This document shows positions 20,298 to 32,988 of a stretch of 64,000 nucleotides of DNA, piece by piece. A program made the translations under genes and the position numbers. Below the pieces are notes generated by a model that was not told where the DNA came from, searched no databases, and saw only the letters and a list, made by a program, of their open reading frames with translations. Position 1 is the stretch's first letter. Each line of letters opens with the position of its first letter. Origin of the DNA: Topomyia yanbarensis (taxonomy: Eukaryota > Arthropoda > Insecta > Diptera > Culicidae); assembly GCF_030247195.1 (NCBI RefSeq), contig NC_080672.1, positions 372,504,166 through 372,568,165 on the forward strand, given 5' to 3'.

Positions 20298-21139
20298 TCA
20301 GACTAGAGACATTAGTGCATAGGCTTTGCCAGCCAGCCCGTTCTGCAGATCTAAGACATTTTTATATGCACTACGAGCTGACCTGAAAGCCCTGGAGTCA
20401 TCACGATGACGCCGGTTCCAAGCTCTTCTCATAATTCTTTCAAGCTCAGCCCTCCACCAAGGGGTTCCCCTAGTCGATTTAACAGTACGAAGTGGACAAG
20501 CTTCTTCGTAGGATGCAAAAATGAATGAGTCGTCTAGTTCACTAATTGGTGGAAAATATCCATGAAATTTAGTCGCCAAGTTTTCCAAAAAGAGGTCCCA
20601 GTTTGTAGATTTAGGATTAGGATATGTTACTACATTGAAGGTGACATCAAAATGATCGAAAAATATATATTTATGATCGGATAGAGACGGTTCAGTTTCA
20701 TGTGGAACCTGCCAATTTCCCAGCTCAGGCAAAATTCTATCAGAGCAAAGTGTTATGTCTAACACCTCCTCCCTCCCAGACCTCGCAAAAGTTGGTCGGT
20801 TTCCCACATTCAGAATATGGAGATTTGTACTACTTATGTACTCCATCAGTCCAGAGCCTCTCAGATTGATGTCTGAGCTGCCCCAAATGATGTGATGAGC
20901 ATTCGCATCACTGCCGATAATGAGCGGAAGCCCATTTCTGCTACAATATGATACAACGCTTTTGAAATCATCAGAAGGAGATGACTCGTTATGCGGTAGA
21001 TATGCTGAACAATATATATATTTTTGTCTACGTTTCCGACAGTCAGTGTAACTGGGACAACACAGATTTCGCGAGTTGTGAGCTCCGATATAAGACACGC
21101 GTCAATAGCCTTATTCGCAAGAATGCAAGCACGAGGCAT
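20298..21139 (-). pseudogene. LINE family A endonuclease domain remnant
   Basis: Shows IGSDANAHHIIWGSS (AP endonuclease Asp/Asn motif), REEVLDITLCS and SLSDHKYIFF (terminal Ser-Asp-His motif), then TPWWRAELERIMRRAWNRR of the linker to RT. In the family this domain nicks target DNA to prime reverse transcription. The N-terminal half, including the first Asn and Glu motifs, is absent because of 5' truncation, and a frameshift near 21000 splits the two frames at the start. Not functional. Confidence 0.85.
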
Positions 21140-21208
21140 TTCACGTGTGACTTTTTGGATTTAGTGTCTAACTGGCGCCATTTTTGGTGCTGGTTCGGAC
21201 TTATCTAA

Positions 21209-21602
<394 letters not shown>

Positions 21603-21711
21603 CAATAAGGTTTTAAGTTGAATTTCAGAGTGACTATGTAGTATTTTAACAAATAGAAATAGTGAAACATCATATATTGCTCTACAGCCACAATTGATGT
21701 GAGTTTTTTAA

Positions 21712-22608
21712 CAGTTATGTGCCCAACAAAAAAACACCTTTAACAGGCCAACGAGGGTACCCGGGTACCCACAAATTGAAATCCTCATAACTATGGCTTC
21801 CTTTAACCGATTTGGACACTTTTAGATATTTTGGATTCAGGAACTCGTCCACTTTTTTATTATGTACAATAGAACCGGAATAATGGATCTGGTTTTTGGT
21901 AATCCGGATTTTCCGGAGTAATGTTCCAGTACTTGGATATGATTTGTAAATTTTAATAATGTACTAGCAATATGAGTATCAAAACTCTTCAAATTGTCTC
22001 GGAAGTCTATTTTTTATTGTTAGGGTCCCTATGGCAATTTAAAAAATGGAATTGGAATGGAATGGCCACTCACGGCCCCACGGGAACCTGCTCCGGAATA
22101 TCCGTTCCGGGGTCAAATCACCAAATGGTTCCAAAACCACGAGATACAGCCTACTGATGCAATTCCAAGAATTTTGATGCCCATATTGCTAGTATTCCAT
22201 TGAAGTTCGCAAATAGTACTCCTGCACAGGAACCTGCTTCCGGAAACCCGGATTCCCGGGAACCGAATGAAGTAATCCGAGTCATTTTTACCAAGTCCAA
22301 AAGTGGATTAATTCCTGAATCCAAAACGGCCAAAAGTATCGAAATCGGTTGGATATTACCTTAGTTATGGGCATTTTAGTTTTGTGGGTACCCGTGTACC
22401 CACGTCGGCCTGTTACGTAGTAAAAAATTTCAGGAGCCCCTCCTCACTCCCACCCTTACTATATCAACAACATTATTAACCCAAAAGCTTGACTTAGTGA
22501 AGTTCTAAGATGTCACAAAGTTTCAATTTCCAGCTATGGATAAAACATAGGAATTTCATTAATTGAAACTTAAAAAGGTACCCGGGTACCGCGTCGGACA
22601 CACAACGG
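21712..22608. mobile_element. TTAA-flanked TIR element (piggyBac-like target)
   Basis: TTAA stands directly outside both ends (21708-21711 and 22609-22612). The termini CAGTTATGTGCCCAACA and, inverted, CCGTTGTGTGTCCGACG are imperfect TIRs. Inner inverted copies of GGTACCCGGGTACC and of the TTTGGATTCAGGAA region (about 21830 and 22310) make it a foldback. No transposase. The TTAA target suggests piggyBac mobilisation, by inference. Confidence 0.65.
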
Positions 22609-22612
22609 TTAA

Positions 22613-24040
22613 ATGAAAAAAAAAACAGTTACGTTTAGGGTCCTGTCATAGGTTTGGCAATTAAAATTAAATGGCTGTGAAAAACGAATCCTGCACGGAA
22701 CATTTAATATAATGGTCGAAAATTACCGATTGTTAGACAGACAATTCCAGTGACTTTGATACAAAAATTGACAATGGTTGGTTCATACAAGATTTTACCG
22801 GTTGATACGAGGAACCGTATCTCCGGACCGTAAAGTCTGATTCATATACTGTATGTGGATTACTCAGCAAAAAATATTATTTATTGTTCGAATGCTAGAA
22901 CACTGTAATCGCCGTCAAGAATAATTAAAATACACACACTCGTAGCGAATCACACTAGTTTGCAACATATGTACAACGGTACGACCCGTCGCCTCAAAAC
23001 CTACTGATGTTCTAACAGAAATACCAATTCAATTTACATCCTCCTCTCGGATGCTCTCTTCAAACACTCATTAACGCAACAATTTATCATCGTCTCATTG
23101 TACGCCCGGGAAATGGATTGCCCCCATTGGATCCATCCATCAGGCTCGATAGTAAAAAAAAGCCAAAAACAGCGCACCACGATTTGTGACCGTAAGGCGA
23201 ACGAGAGGTGACGAACGAGTGCGGTCCCAGATGAATAACGGATCGTTGCTAGCTGCCGGTGCAGGATGCGGGGGAGGGCTGCCGGATTGGGGCTTATTTG
23301 TAAAACGTACAAAAAGTTGAATGCAAACAAAGACTTCTTGATAAATTGCTGTCATATTATGCGGCCTTAATATTAAATTTATCTCCGACCAGCGTCACAT
23401 CTTCGGTTCGCTCGCTCCGGTACCATGAATCAAGGTGAAAATGAAACTATTTAAAAATTCATTTTTATTCAAATTAAGCCATACTTCGGTCGTGTTGAAC
23501 GAGCGAGGACCAGCGGGGCAATCGTACGAGGAGCAAGACCGTGTGAATAAAAACCATTCAGTTGCCTATGGCTAAGTTTTCGGTCAACCCGGGGTTGGGG
23601 TTTCCTCAGACCCTGTCGCCCGGTTCGTTTTCTGTACGGCCCGCTCAAGTCGTACAGAGTATGTAGTTTCTCACTCGAGTTACCAGCGCATGCGATATGT
23701 TTGAACCGGGACGAATCTCGTCCCGCACGGGTCTTTTCAGCTGGCGATAAATTAATGCGACATTATATGGAAAGCAGCGTACAGCTCAAAGCGTCGTAAT
23801 GGCTCAATTGGAATATCAATGCGAACGAGTTCATGTAATGGATGTTGAAGTAAAGCTGAACCATTGCGAGATGGGAGTTTGGTGATGTTTTCATATGAAA
23901 GGAATTAAAAATGGTTCGAATATATCTTTCTTATTTCCTTTGTATGCCCAGTTATGGAACCGCGCTAATTGATTAGTGTATTATAGCTAGAATTGGTTAC
24001 TATTATCTACTCTTCACATTTTCAGAAAAGACATGTATAG
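22613..24040. other. mostly unassigned, with a GC-richer stretch
   Basis: 22980-23800 is less AT-rich than its neighbours and shows no repeat match within the window. Frames on the minus strand (23034-23355) lack recognisable domains. Possible unique intronic DNA. Confidence 0.35.
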
Positions 24041-24710
24041 TAGACTGCCCAGAAAAATAATGAATTTTTGAAAACTCAATCGACCCACCCCTCAGTCGAT
24101 TTCGGGTCCCACCAGGAGTACTTGGACCAAATTTGAAGCAAATCGGATAAGTCTAGCTACTGGACAAACGTGCCTGAAGTTTGTATGGGATTTTTCGACA
24201 ATTTACATGGAGAAAACCCACTAGCTGGCATTTTCGTCGCTAGGTGCCACTGTATGCATCGTATTATCACTATAAGTGAAAATAAGATAGATAATTCAAT
24301 TGTCTACAACTTTGTCGAAGAGTGCTAGTGAATCCGGCTTTGTTAAAATAAGTTATTAAACTTTTAACGAAGTGATGTATGAGTCAGTTTTGCATGAGGC
24401 CTAGCAGTGTATGGTTGTGTATCAGTACTCGATTTTCACGAACTATACATTTTTGTGAAATAATCGTTAGGTTTAGCTCAATTTCACTTATAGCGATAAT
24501 ACGATGCACACAGTACCACCTAGCGGTGAAAATGCCAACTAGTGGGTTTTCTCCATGCAAATTGTCGAAAAATCCCATACAAACTTCAGGCACGTTTGTC
24601 CAGTATCTAGACTTGTCCGATTTGCTTCAAATTTGGTCCAAGTACTCCTGGTGCGACTCGAAATCGACTGAGGGGTGGGCCGATAGGGGTCATTTTTTCC
24701 TGTCACTCTA
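24041..24710. mobile_element. hAT-like foldback element (670 bp)
   Basis: Long inverted arms (about 24041-24290 and 24465-24710) with ends TAGACTG.../...CACTCTA. The flanks ATGTATAG (24033-24040) and ATGTATAA (24711-24718) match at 7 of 8 positions, an 8-bp target duplication as in the hAT superfamily. No coding capacity; frames in the arms are mirror images. Confidence 0.8.
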
Positions 24711-25143
24711 ATGTATAACCTGCGTCGGATTTAGCTAACTCCTTCGGGATCATGTAATTTTAGTTGAAGACTAAATAGGGCTTTAAATATTTTTTTTTAT
24801 AAAATTTTCATAGAACTTCCTAAAAATCTGTTAAGTACAATCTTTAGCGTTATTATTATACTCAAGCTGCAAAATGAATGCAATCACAGTACATGTTTAT
24901 TACTTGTCAGTCAGGCCCGTAGCCAGGATTTTGTTTCGGGAGGGGCTTAAAACTTTTTGCATGAAGGTGTTAACTGGAAACTAAATGTAGTTTTAAAAAG
25001 TTATTTGTGAAAACAGTTTCAAAACTAAGGCAGTAGACAATATGTTATCTGATACTAGAAAGGCTATAATATATCGACGAATTATTGCTTTTGAATTAGA
25101 TTTTTATTACTAATTTACAAGTTACCATTTTCACCGTTGGAAT

Positions 25144-25590
25144 ATGCAAACGTCGTCTTGTGGGTGCCCCTATCATGCAGCTTGGAGCCAAAGAATTGAA
25201 GTTGTCCAGCGCAGATTCATACGATATGTGTTACGTCAATTGCCTTCGAACGATCCGCTAAACCTGCCAACATACGAATGCCGTTGTCGATTATTAGGAT
25301 TACACACTTTAGAATATGGTACACACGTGTCGTAGGCTACCTTCATGTCTTAGTTCCTTCTGACTGAATATGATGTTTCCGATCTCCTATCACAAATTAA
25401 CCTCTCCGCACCAACCCGTGTCGGCCGTCTTCGACCACTGCTGCAGCGCAACACTTACTACGCTGCTAACAGACCGATATTAGAAATGACCCGTCGCTTC
25501 AACGATTATATCAACATCTTCGACTTCGCCATTAGTGCTACGCAGTTTCGTAACCGTTTGTTGCCATTTTGGGTCATTTCTTTTTAGTTT
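25144..25590 (+). pseudogene. LINE reverse transcriptase C-terminal remnant
   Basis: Reads QRIEVVQRRFIRYVLRQLP...LNLPTYECRCRLLGLHTLE and, after stops and a frameshift, SDLLSQINLSAPTR and FDFAISATQFRNRLLPF. This is the C-terminal tail that follows RT in many mosquito Jockey/I-type LINEs. RT itself is absent. It lies about 230 bp inside the left end of the 6.2-kb hAT-like element. Whether it was captured or inserted later is not clear. Confidence 0.7.
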
Positions 25591-27450
25591 AGTTCATTAA
25601 GACTCAGTGTCAGTTGGACAAAAGAATGTCGAAATTCGCTACAAATCATCTGATCGGGCAGGCGATTTGTAGAAATGGCTTAGTTATATTATTTTCAATA
25701 ATACAATTCATTAAAGACTATTTTCGGCAATATTATCAGACAAGTGAGAACAACTAATTATTTATCTATTGATATCATTAGACAGCCTGATTTTTCTAGG
25801 CCATTAGATCCTTGAAACTACGGCAAAAGGCACACCAGTAATTTTGTTAACATGTGAAGTGTGTGCAAAAAAACTACTCGTTTCTCTACAAAGCATAACC
25901 TAGAACATTCGCTCTATTGACTTACAATCTTGCAAAACCATTGGGACTCGATCAGACTACCTTAATTAAGCAAATATTATATTTGAGCACACAAAGCTTA
26001 AAGGATTTATTTCAGAATTGTTGAACAATACAAAAAATATGTGCCAGTCCTTTAATCCGGAATTTTATCTATTAAAAAACTGTTCACTAATCGGAAGGTA
26101 ATCCCTCAGTACTGATTACTGTCTCTTCTAATTCACGTAAGTTTTGTTAAATGTAACATTGATGACACCACTAAAATAACTAGAAACTATCAATATGGGT
26201 GAGTTCTTTAATTTTAGCATCAGACTTGCTTCCGACAAATCAAAAAGAACACATCGCACTTGCTCCTCCTGTGCCGAATGGACTTTCTTTTATATTTCTC
26301 TATTTTTAAATTACTGCAATTTATTCGATTCCTGTGAATCTTTTGCAAATTTTTTGTCAGCCTCAGTATGCATGGCTTACATGGCAGTTTCCTTCTGGCA
26401 GTTGGATTTGCTGTGATGCGTTCAGTTACACTTTCTAAGTAAATTCCAATATGTTGACACTAATCTGCTCAGTAATTAGTTCGTTTTCAATTAATTTTTT
26501 TATAATCATTGATATTGGAAAAGATGCATCAATTCTTGAAAAAAACCTATAATGCTTTTTGAATACAGGTTTGTTTTACCAAAATTTAGGAAACAATTTT
26601 TGTTTATAGAGGTTTAACCTTAAGATCATTCGCCTCTTTGCCGTTTTTCCACACCGAATTTAGCGGATTAGAGCGCAATTCCGACAGCACTTGTTATGAG
26701 TGCATAGAAAGGATGGAAGAAATGCTCTTGAGGCGACTTAGATTCTCTTTTTCTCCTCCGTGATTTCTGATCATCTCTCTCATTTTATTCCAAAACAAAC
26801 AAAAACAGATCAAGAGACTGCCATATAGAGTAGAGTGGGGTAAGTAGGTCAGTTTTGTTTGGCGAGCTCGTGCTCGGTATTTTTGCACTGATTTTGACGG
26901 ACAAGCACTCGTTGGAAAGGTTATACATCTGGCAACGTTTTGGCAATAATGGTTCAATGCCTGGCTAAATATTTGTCAAGCTAAATACAATAAGACGAAA
27001 ATACTTTCTTTCGATGTTTTTAAAATCTGGGGGTACGATAGGACTATATTCAAGGTAAAATTAAACAATGTACACGCCTAGAAAATCACCGGCTCAACTT
27101 TTATTTTAAGGGAATTAATACTGCAGATTATTTAAACATTAAATTGACGTCATTCAGAAAAGAAAATGATATGTTGCAAATGATGTGAAAAATCATGAAA
27201 CTGCGAAAGGAAATTGAAAAAACATGTTCTTTCCGCAGCTACGTCTGGCTTTGTACTTGCGAATGACTTCTTCGGTGTCCTCGTCGTCACCAGAGTGTGT
27301 AATTGAAGTTGTTAATTCCGGCTCACTTTGTTGTTTAGCTGTGAGACGATCAGTAGTGACCTATAGTGCCCCCAAACGGTTGACCTATCGTGCCCCCAAG
27401 CTTATGTTTCATGTTGATGTTCGTATTTTTTCATCAACAAAATTATCAAA
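25591..27450. other. interior of the 6.2-kb element, unassigned
   Basis: AT-rich; short frames at 26195-26416 (+) and 26694-26957 (-) have no recognisable domain. Confidence 0.35.
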
Positions 27451-27838
27451 AAACTAACACAATACTCTGTTGCTTTGTTTTCATCACCGCTAGCAAATTT
27501 GGTATGGACGGTCATCGATTTTTTTCGGTGAAAATTAAAACAAACTGCATTTTACCGGACGTTTCGACCTACTAACATGTTCAGTCATCCTCAGCGGCTT
27601 AATGTCTACAAAAACGTCTACACAATGAACAATTCACATTATCAACTGCTGCCGTGTGAGTGTACAAGACAAGACAGCAGTTGATAATGTGATTGTTCAT
27701 TGTGTAAACGTTGTTAGCATTAAGCCGCTGAGGATGACTAACATGTTCAGTAGGTCGAAACGTCCGGTAAAATGCAGTTTGATTTAAATTTCACCGAAAA
27801 AAATCGATGACCGTCCATACCAAACTAACACAATACTC
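27451..27838. mobile_element. foldback with ~150-bp arms and 17-bp flanking direct repeat
   Basis: Arms at about 27498-27645 and 27672-27823 are near-perfect inverted copies around a ~25-bp loop. The 17-mer AAACTAACACAATACTC occurs at 27451-27467 and 27822-27838. The right arm abuts the repeat, but the left arm is separated from it by about 30 bp of unrelated sequence. Confidence 0.8.
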
Positions 27839-28276
27839 GTGCTCAGCATTAATTTTTAAGTAAGAAAAGACCATCTTGACATTTTTTTACATTGATTAAA
27901 TTCACACAAGATGAGAAACCTCTGCAATAATGTAACTTTATCTTTGCTACATTGTTTGCAGAGCCCTATATTATATTATTACCCCTATACCTATTGTATC
28001 CCCATACCTAGTTGACCGCATTCTACTCCACCAAAGATATGAAATAGAATTTATTGGACTTATAGATTCAACCAGTCATAACATTTTAGTCGCAGTGTTT
28101 TAATACGGAACGAATCCTCGCATGAAAATAAAATTAAATGTCAATAAAAATAATATTGCGTTAAAATGACGCAAAAACTATAACGGCTATAACGTTCTCA
28201 GTAAATTGAAATATTTTTTGCCTAGTACGCTTGAATACAATAGCTAGTATTTATACTAAGAGTACAGAGTGCACAG
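27839..28276. other. interior of the 6.2-kb element, unassigned
   Basis: AT-rich, no gene. Ends in the GTGCACAG target copy of the next element. Confidence 0.35.
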
Positions 28277-29736
28277 TAGGGCATTGCAAAAAAAACATTT
28301 TTTTTTGAATTCTCGAAGGCCCCCCCTCTCATATTGTGACAAATGTTAAAGTAAGCTCAGATGCCAAATTTCACATCATTTGGACAATTTTAGACCTCCG
28401 CCCACTTCGCTTGAAATTTTTTGAAATTGGTGCTATGGGAAAATATGGAGAAAAAATACATTAAATGCTATAACTTTTGAAGTAGCAATCAGAAAATTAC
28501 AATTTATACCTTTTTTGAAAGGAAATAATCTTGATATTTGAATGGAAATATCTTTGTTCTTGGGAAAGTACGAGAAAGTGGGGTACTGGGTCATTTTGGC
28601 CCCAAAATCCCATATATTCAATGATTTTTTTGCTCCGTGATGCAAATCATACATATTTTGTAGTTTTTCTAATGTGAAAAAATCTCAAAAATCGATCGGA
28701 GCCTTTTTGACCTTTGTCCGAATACGAGAAGTTGGGGTTAAATGGCCTTTGTCATTCATATTAAACTTCATCATTTTCTCGTGCATATATCTCTATTATT
28801 CTTCATTCAATTTTCATAAACCATACCTTGTTGAACGTGGAAAATCCTTAGGATTATAACGAAAAAAGATTCGCTACCGGTAAAATTCAGTAACATCAAA
28901 TTATCTGACATATAGTGTCGATTTCACATTTTTATCATAAAATCGCACATATTAACTCCATTTAACAACAAAATTCTTATTTAATTTACTACTTTTAGTG
29001 CAAAATATGCTTAGGGATCACATTAGAAAAGTTTCATTCCTGGAAAACTAGGGGAAGTTGGGGTATTAGGACAAATAATGAAAAAATAAGATTTGTAGAG
29101 TAAATATCAAAAAGTTTGAGGTTTCTGAATTTTACCTCTAACGTTTTTATTTTTGTTTTATTCCTCAGAATTTTCAACGTTCAACAAGTTACATTTTATG
29201 AAAATTGATTGAAGAATAATAGAGATATATGCATGAGAAAATGATAAAATTTAATATGAATGACAAAAAGCCCTATAACCCCCTTCTCGTATTCGAACTA
29301 AAGTCAAAAGGGTTCCGTTCGATTTCTGAGATTTTTTCATATTAGAAAAATTACAAAATATGTATGATTTGCATCACGGAGCAGAAAAATCATTTAAAAT
29401 ATGGGATTTTGGGGCCAAAATGACCCAGTACCCCACTTTCCCGTATTTTACTAGAAACAAAAATATCTCCATTCAAATATCAAGATTATTTTCTTTCAAA
29501 AAAGGTATAAATTGTAATTTTCTGATCGCTACTTCAAAAGTTATAGCATTTAATGTATTTTTTCTCCGTATTTTCCCATAGTATCAATTTCAAAAAATTT
29601 CAAGCGAAGTGGGCGGGGGTCTAAAATTGTCCAAATGATGTGAAATTTGGCATCTGAGCTTACTTTGACATTTGTCACAATATGAGAGGGGGGGCCTTCG
29701 AGAATTCAAAAAACAATTTTTTTTTGCAATGCCCTA
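28277..29736. mobile_element. hAT-like foldback element, full copy (1460 bp)
   Basis: Termini TAGGGCATTGC / GCAATGCCCTA with very long inverted arms (about 28277-28860 and 29160-29736). A perfect 8-bp duplication GTGCACAG occurs at 28269-28276 and 29737-29744. 8-bp duplications and TA-G ends fit hAT. Mirror-image frames (28433-28654 minus, 29360-29581 plus) are arm sequence, not genes. Partial copies at 12090-12645 and 54480-55286. Confidence 0.9.
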
Positions 29737-29744
29737 GTGCACAG

Positions 29745-31110
29745 ACCTAATACTGAAATTTAAATTGGGTGCAGTTAAAAAACTTTGCATTTAAATTGAA
29801 AATAGAGTTGCCAATATCGAGCCTCACATCTGAGTTTGGTTAAACGTGACAATCAATTGGGATAAAACGTTCACCTTTGGAGAGTTTTAGATCTCAGTCG
29901 TCCATAAAACTTCTACTATTTTTTAAATAAATTTAAAAATTCGTTTAGCGGATCCGGTCCAATGCTTTAGTCCATCGGAGCAGTAGTTCTTTTATCTATT
30001 TCTGTCTATTTCCAACAATAAAATAATAATACGAGTTTTAATGGTTGTCCAGCAGATCTCGCTCATGCTGTTCGGCATTGTACGTGAATACCTGTTTAAG
30101 AGGCTGGGAAATATTTTATCCTCACAAACTGCGTAAAGGGGGTCGTTCATATCTATCTAGCTATTGAACCCTTCCGTGTCATCATAGTGGTTGCTCCCTT
30201 TTTGTTCGCGAACAGATGAGTTGTTCCTTGCTTGTTGCCTTTACGAGTGTGAATTTTCTCAATGATTTACTGGCTGTAGGTTTTGAGATACTTGACGCAG
30301 CTTTTGCCGTTGTCAATATTACCTGAACAGGTGCCACAGATTTAATATTTTAGGTGTTCAGCGGTTTCTGATCAGGGTAAACCACAATGTACCGTTTTTT
30401 ATAGAAGTAGAACATAATAGTTTGTGCTTGATATGTGCAAAGAATACTATGTGTGATTGTACTATCGCATTATGTTTTGTACTGCATTTCTCCCAAATGA
30501 GACATATATCTGAAAGTAAGCGGTGTCCGATCTTGTAACCGAACATTGATTTTCTCACCGTCCATATATATCAAGCTCTTAATTAAAGCATTTTCACACA
30601 CAACAAGGTGTATTAAATTATTTAAAATGAATGATTTAGCCTGGGCCAATTTGTTGAACGCGATGAGCGCTGAATGCCTGAGATGGTAGAATTCGATAAA
30701 GGTAATTATCGTAAGTCTAAACTCCATTTTCACCTTAAAAAATATTCCTCATCACGAATACTCGGTCTTATGCGAGTCATCAATAATCACAGTATTTGGC
30801 CGAAGTTCCACTTCTTGCTTCTGCGACTTACTCATCTCGACAGAATACTAGTACAAGAAGTATAGTAGCAGTTTCCCTTGTTCTTCAGACAAGGCACACA
30901 ATGTAAAAGTAACTATTTTTGTCGTTCGCTTTGCACTGACTTGGGCAGAACCATAAACCATACTGAGTTTTGTGACCGTTGTTTTATTTGTTGGAAACAA
31001 CAATCTTCTTTAACTATTTCTCAATGATTTGTTCACACCAAACGAGTTACAAAATTGTTAAGTCGTTGATAATCATGTTTTTGAAATTTATTTTCAAAAC
31101 ATTTCGGAGG
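29745..31110. other. interior of the 6.2-kb element, right part
   Basis: Short frames on both strands (30358-30865) with no recognisable domain. Ends in a C-run and the right terminus of the host element. Confidence 0.35.
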
Positions 31111-31162
31111 GGCTTTAGCCCTCTAGCCCCCCCCCCCCTCTAGCTACGTGCCTGTTGTCAGT

Positions 31163-32129
31163 GATTGTTAACTATAACTAAAATAAAACATCAGAGACAA
31201 ATATATAATCTGCTAGGTTGGCGACATATTTTGTCATGTACCAATTCTGAATACTGTATTGTTGTCACATCAAAAAAGTTTTACACAATTTCATAATTCA
31301 ATGTTAAAGCATTACCAAAGAGCTTACTTTGAAACGGTATTTATTGAATAATCAAGTTGTCATGTGTTTTTTTTGCATACACAGTGTTCGACATTTATTA
31401 ATTTGTTTTAAGTATTCGTGTTTTACACTTTTTCACCTACGTTATTTGTGGTATTTTTATAAATAGTTGTAAATTACTTTCGCGGCGAACACATAAGTGA
31501 AAATCAGCTAGCAATGTTATTTAAGCACCGTTCTGTGAAATCAAAATAATTAGCACTATTAATTTCAAAGAATGTGAAATCAGCGATGCCCCTATGCTAT
31601 ATGGAATACTATATGAAAATTACTGTCTTTGATGCAGAAATTGTTTTTTTTTTATTTTAAAGAAAGTATAAAATAAATTTAATTTTGAAACCAAAAATTT
31701 CACCTCAGAATTAAGTATCCATATCGATTTTAAAATTGTTACTATTTTAGTTGGCACCTCACTTTATAAAAAAATGGCGATAAACTAGAAAAAAACATTC
31801 CGCTAGAGTAAACGCGCATGTCTCGATTTAGCATTGAGTAATATATTACCCTTCCTATCCCCTTTATCTACCCATCAACATACGAGAAAACTGCAGGTGC
31901 ATCATCATTATTGGGATGGAATGTAGACACAGTATGCTAAATCAATTAGCACCTATTTCTCCAGAGAAATTCCAGAGTTACAAGAATTATGGCAATGCAC
32001 GATGTGGATTGTGGAGATTCCATATCAAACAAGTGGCTAAAACATCATCGTCTCAAATTACTGATGCAGTGCAGTGTTCAGTACAGCATTTCAAATGAGA
32101 AAGAAATCGGTCAATATTATCTGTTCAGA
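31163..32129. other. unassigned AT-rich sequence
   Basis: No gene or repeat pair recognised between the hAT-like element and the I-clade LINE. Confidence 0.35.
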
Positions 32130-32209
32130 AAGCTTTTTTTATTCATTTCGTTTATTTGATAGGCACAAATGCGTTAGCTTGGCGGTGCCAATTTCTTTTG
32201 TTTTTACAT

Positions 32210-32590
32210 TTTGCATATCTTAAAACTAGGAGGTTACAACGTTGAAATATTTTTTTTACAAAAGAAAATAAAGTTTACAGCTACCTTAAGACTAGAAATA
32301 AGATTCAATATACAAGAGAGGGTCAAAAGATTTTTTTATGAAAAATTTTAAAACAAGGGATTCAGTTTGATATACAAGAGGGGGAGTAATAGTATTTTAC
32401 GAAATATTTTACAGTTATCTTAAAACTAACAATATAGTTTAGTACACAAAAGGGGGAACAAATATTTATGAGAAATTTCACAGAAATCTTAAAACTAGAG
32501 ATACAATTCTATTTACAAGATGGAGGACAAGAGTTTCAATAAAGAGTAAAAATTATAGCTATCTTAAAACTAGGAATACAGAATACTAAT
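32210..32590 (-). repeat. ~70-bp tandem repeat in the LINE 3' UTR (about 6 units)
   Basis: The motif TATCTTAAAACTAG plus a ...TACAAGAG(G/A)GGG stretch recurs at about 32216, 32282, 32345, 32414, 32486 and 32562, with spacing 63-76 bp. All lie downstream of the ORF2 stop on the element's own strand. Confidence 0.7.
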
Positions 32591-32988
32591 TTGATTTTTT
32601 TAACGAAAACTTATGCTTGGTCAAGATATTCAGAGGGTGGCTTATTTCCACATCAGTGTAGCAGCAGTTGTATCAAGGACAGGGGAGAGAAGGCGTTTGG
32701 TGACAGGGAAAGAAGAGCAAAAGTTGCAACTCTCGCTCAAACGGAGGGCAGCGAAACAAATTTGCGCCTCAGTCTAGTAAGTCGTCGAGTACCGGATTGG
32801 CGGATGGTATTCTTCGGACCCGCGGGGAATCCTTCAAAAGTCATCGGACCTCGAGTCGCTCTCGCTTCAGTTTCCTTTTATGCAGGCGTAGTGGTAAGGG
32901 CGACGGCGGTTACATAGTGGCACTCTGGAGCTGATCGGTTCCACAAGGCAGGAGGAAACTCTAAAAACGAGAAATAAAAAGAAAGGGG

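Larger units (their letters stand above)
17700..21208 (-). mobile_element. 5'-truncated RNase H-bearing LINE (family A, copy 1)
   Basis: Minus-strand remnant with domains in order: AP-type endonuclease (lacking its N-terminus), reverse transcriptase, RNase H, C-terminal zinc knuckle. An RNase H after RT places it with I/LOA-group non-LTR retrotransposons. The 5' end stops near 21208, inside the endonuclease. Relatives: 44029-45183 (minus) and 59350-61320 (plus). Confidence 0.85.
24912..31154. mobile_element. 6.2-kb hAT-like element with nested insertions
   Basis: The left end CAGGCCCGTAGCCAGG and right end ...CTAGCTACGTGCCTG are inverted. A perfect 8-bp direct repeat TTGTCAGT lies just outside both ends (24904-24911 and 31155-31162). 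That combination defines one insertion of 6,243 bp. Inside lie a LINE remnant (25144-25590), a foldback (27451-27838) and a 1.46-kb hAT-like foldback (28277-29736). The remaining ~4 kb has only short stop-rich frames; a decayed transposase cannot be excluded but none is recognisable. Confidence 0.75.

Noticed and set aside
28433..29581. Two near-identical 73-residue proteins on opposite strands
   Set aside because: They are the two inverted arms of one foldback element.
32591..32917. 108-residue plus-strand protein
   Set aside because: Lies antisense in the LINE 3' UTR, no domain.
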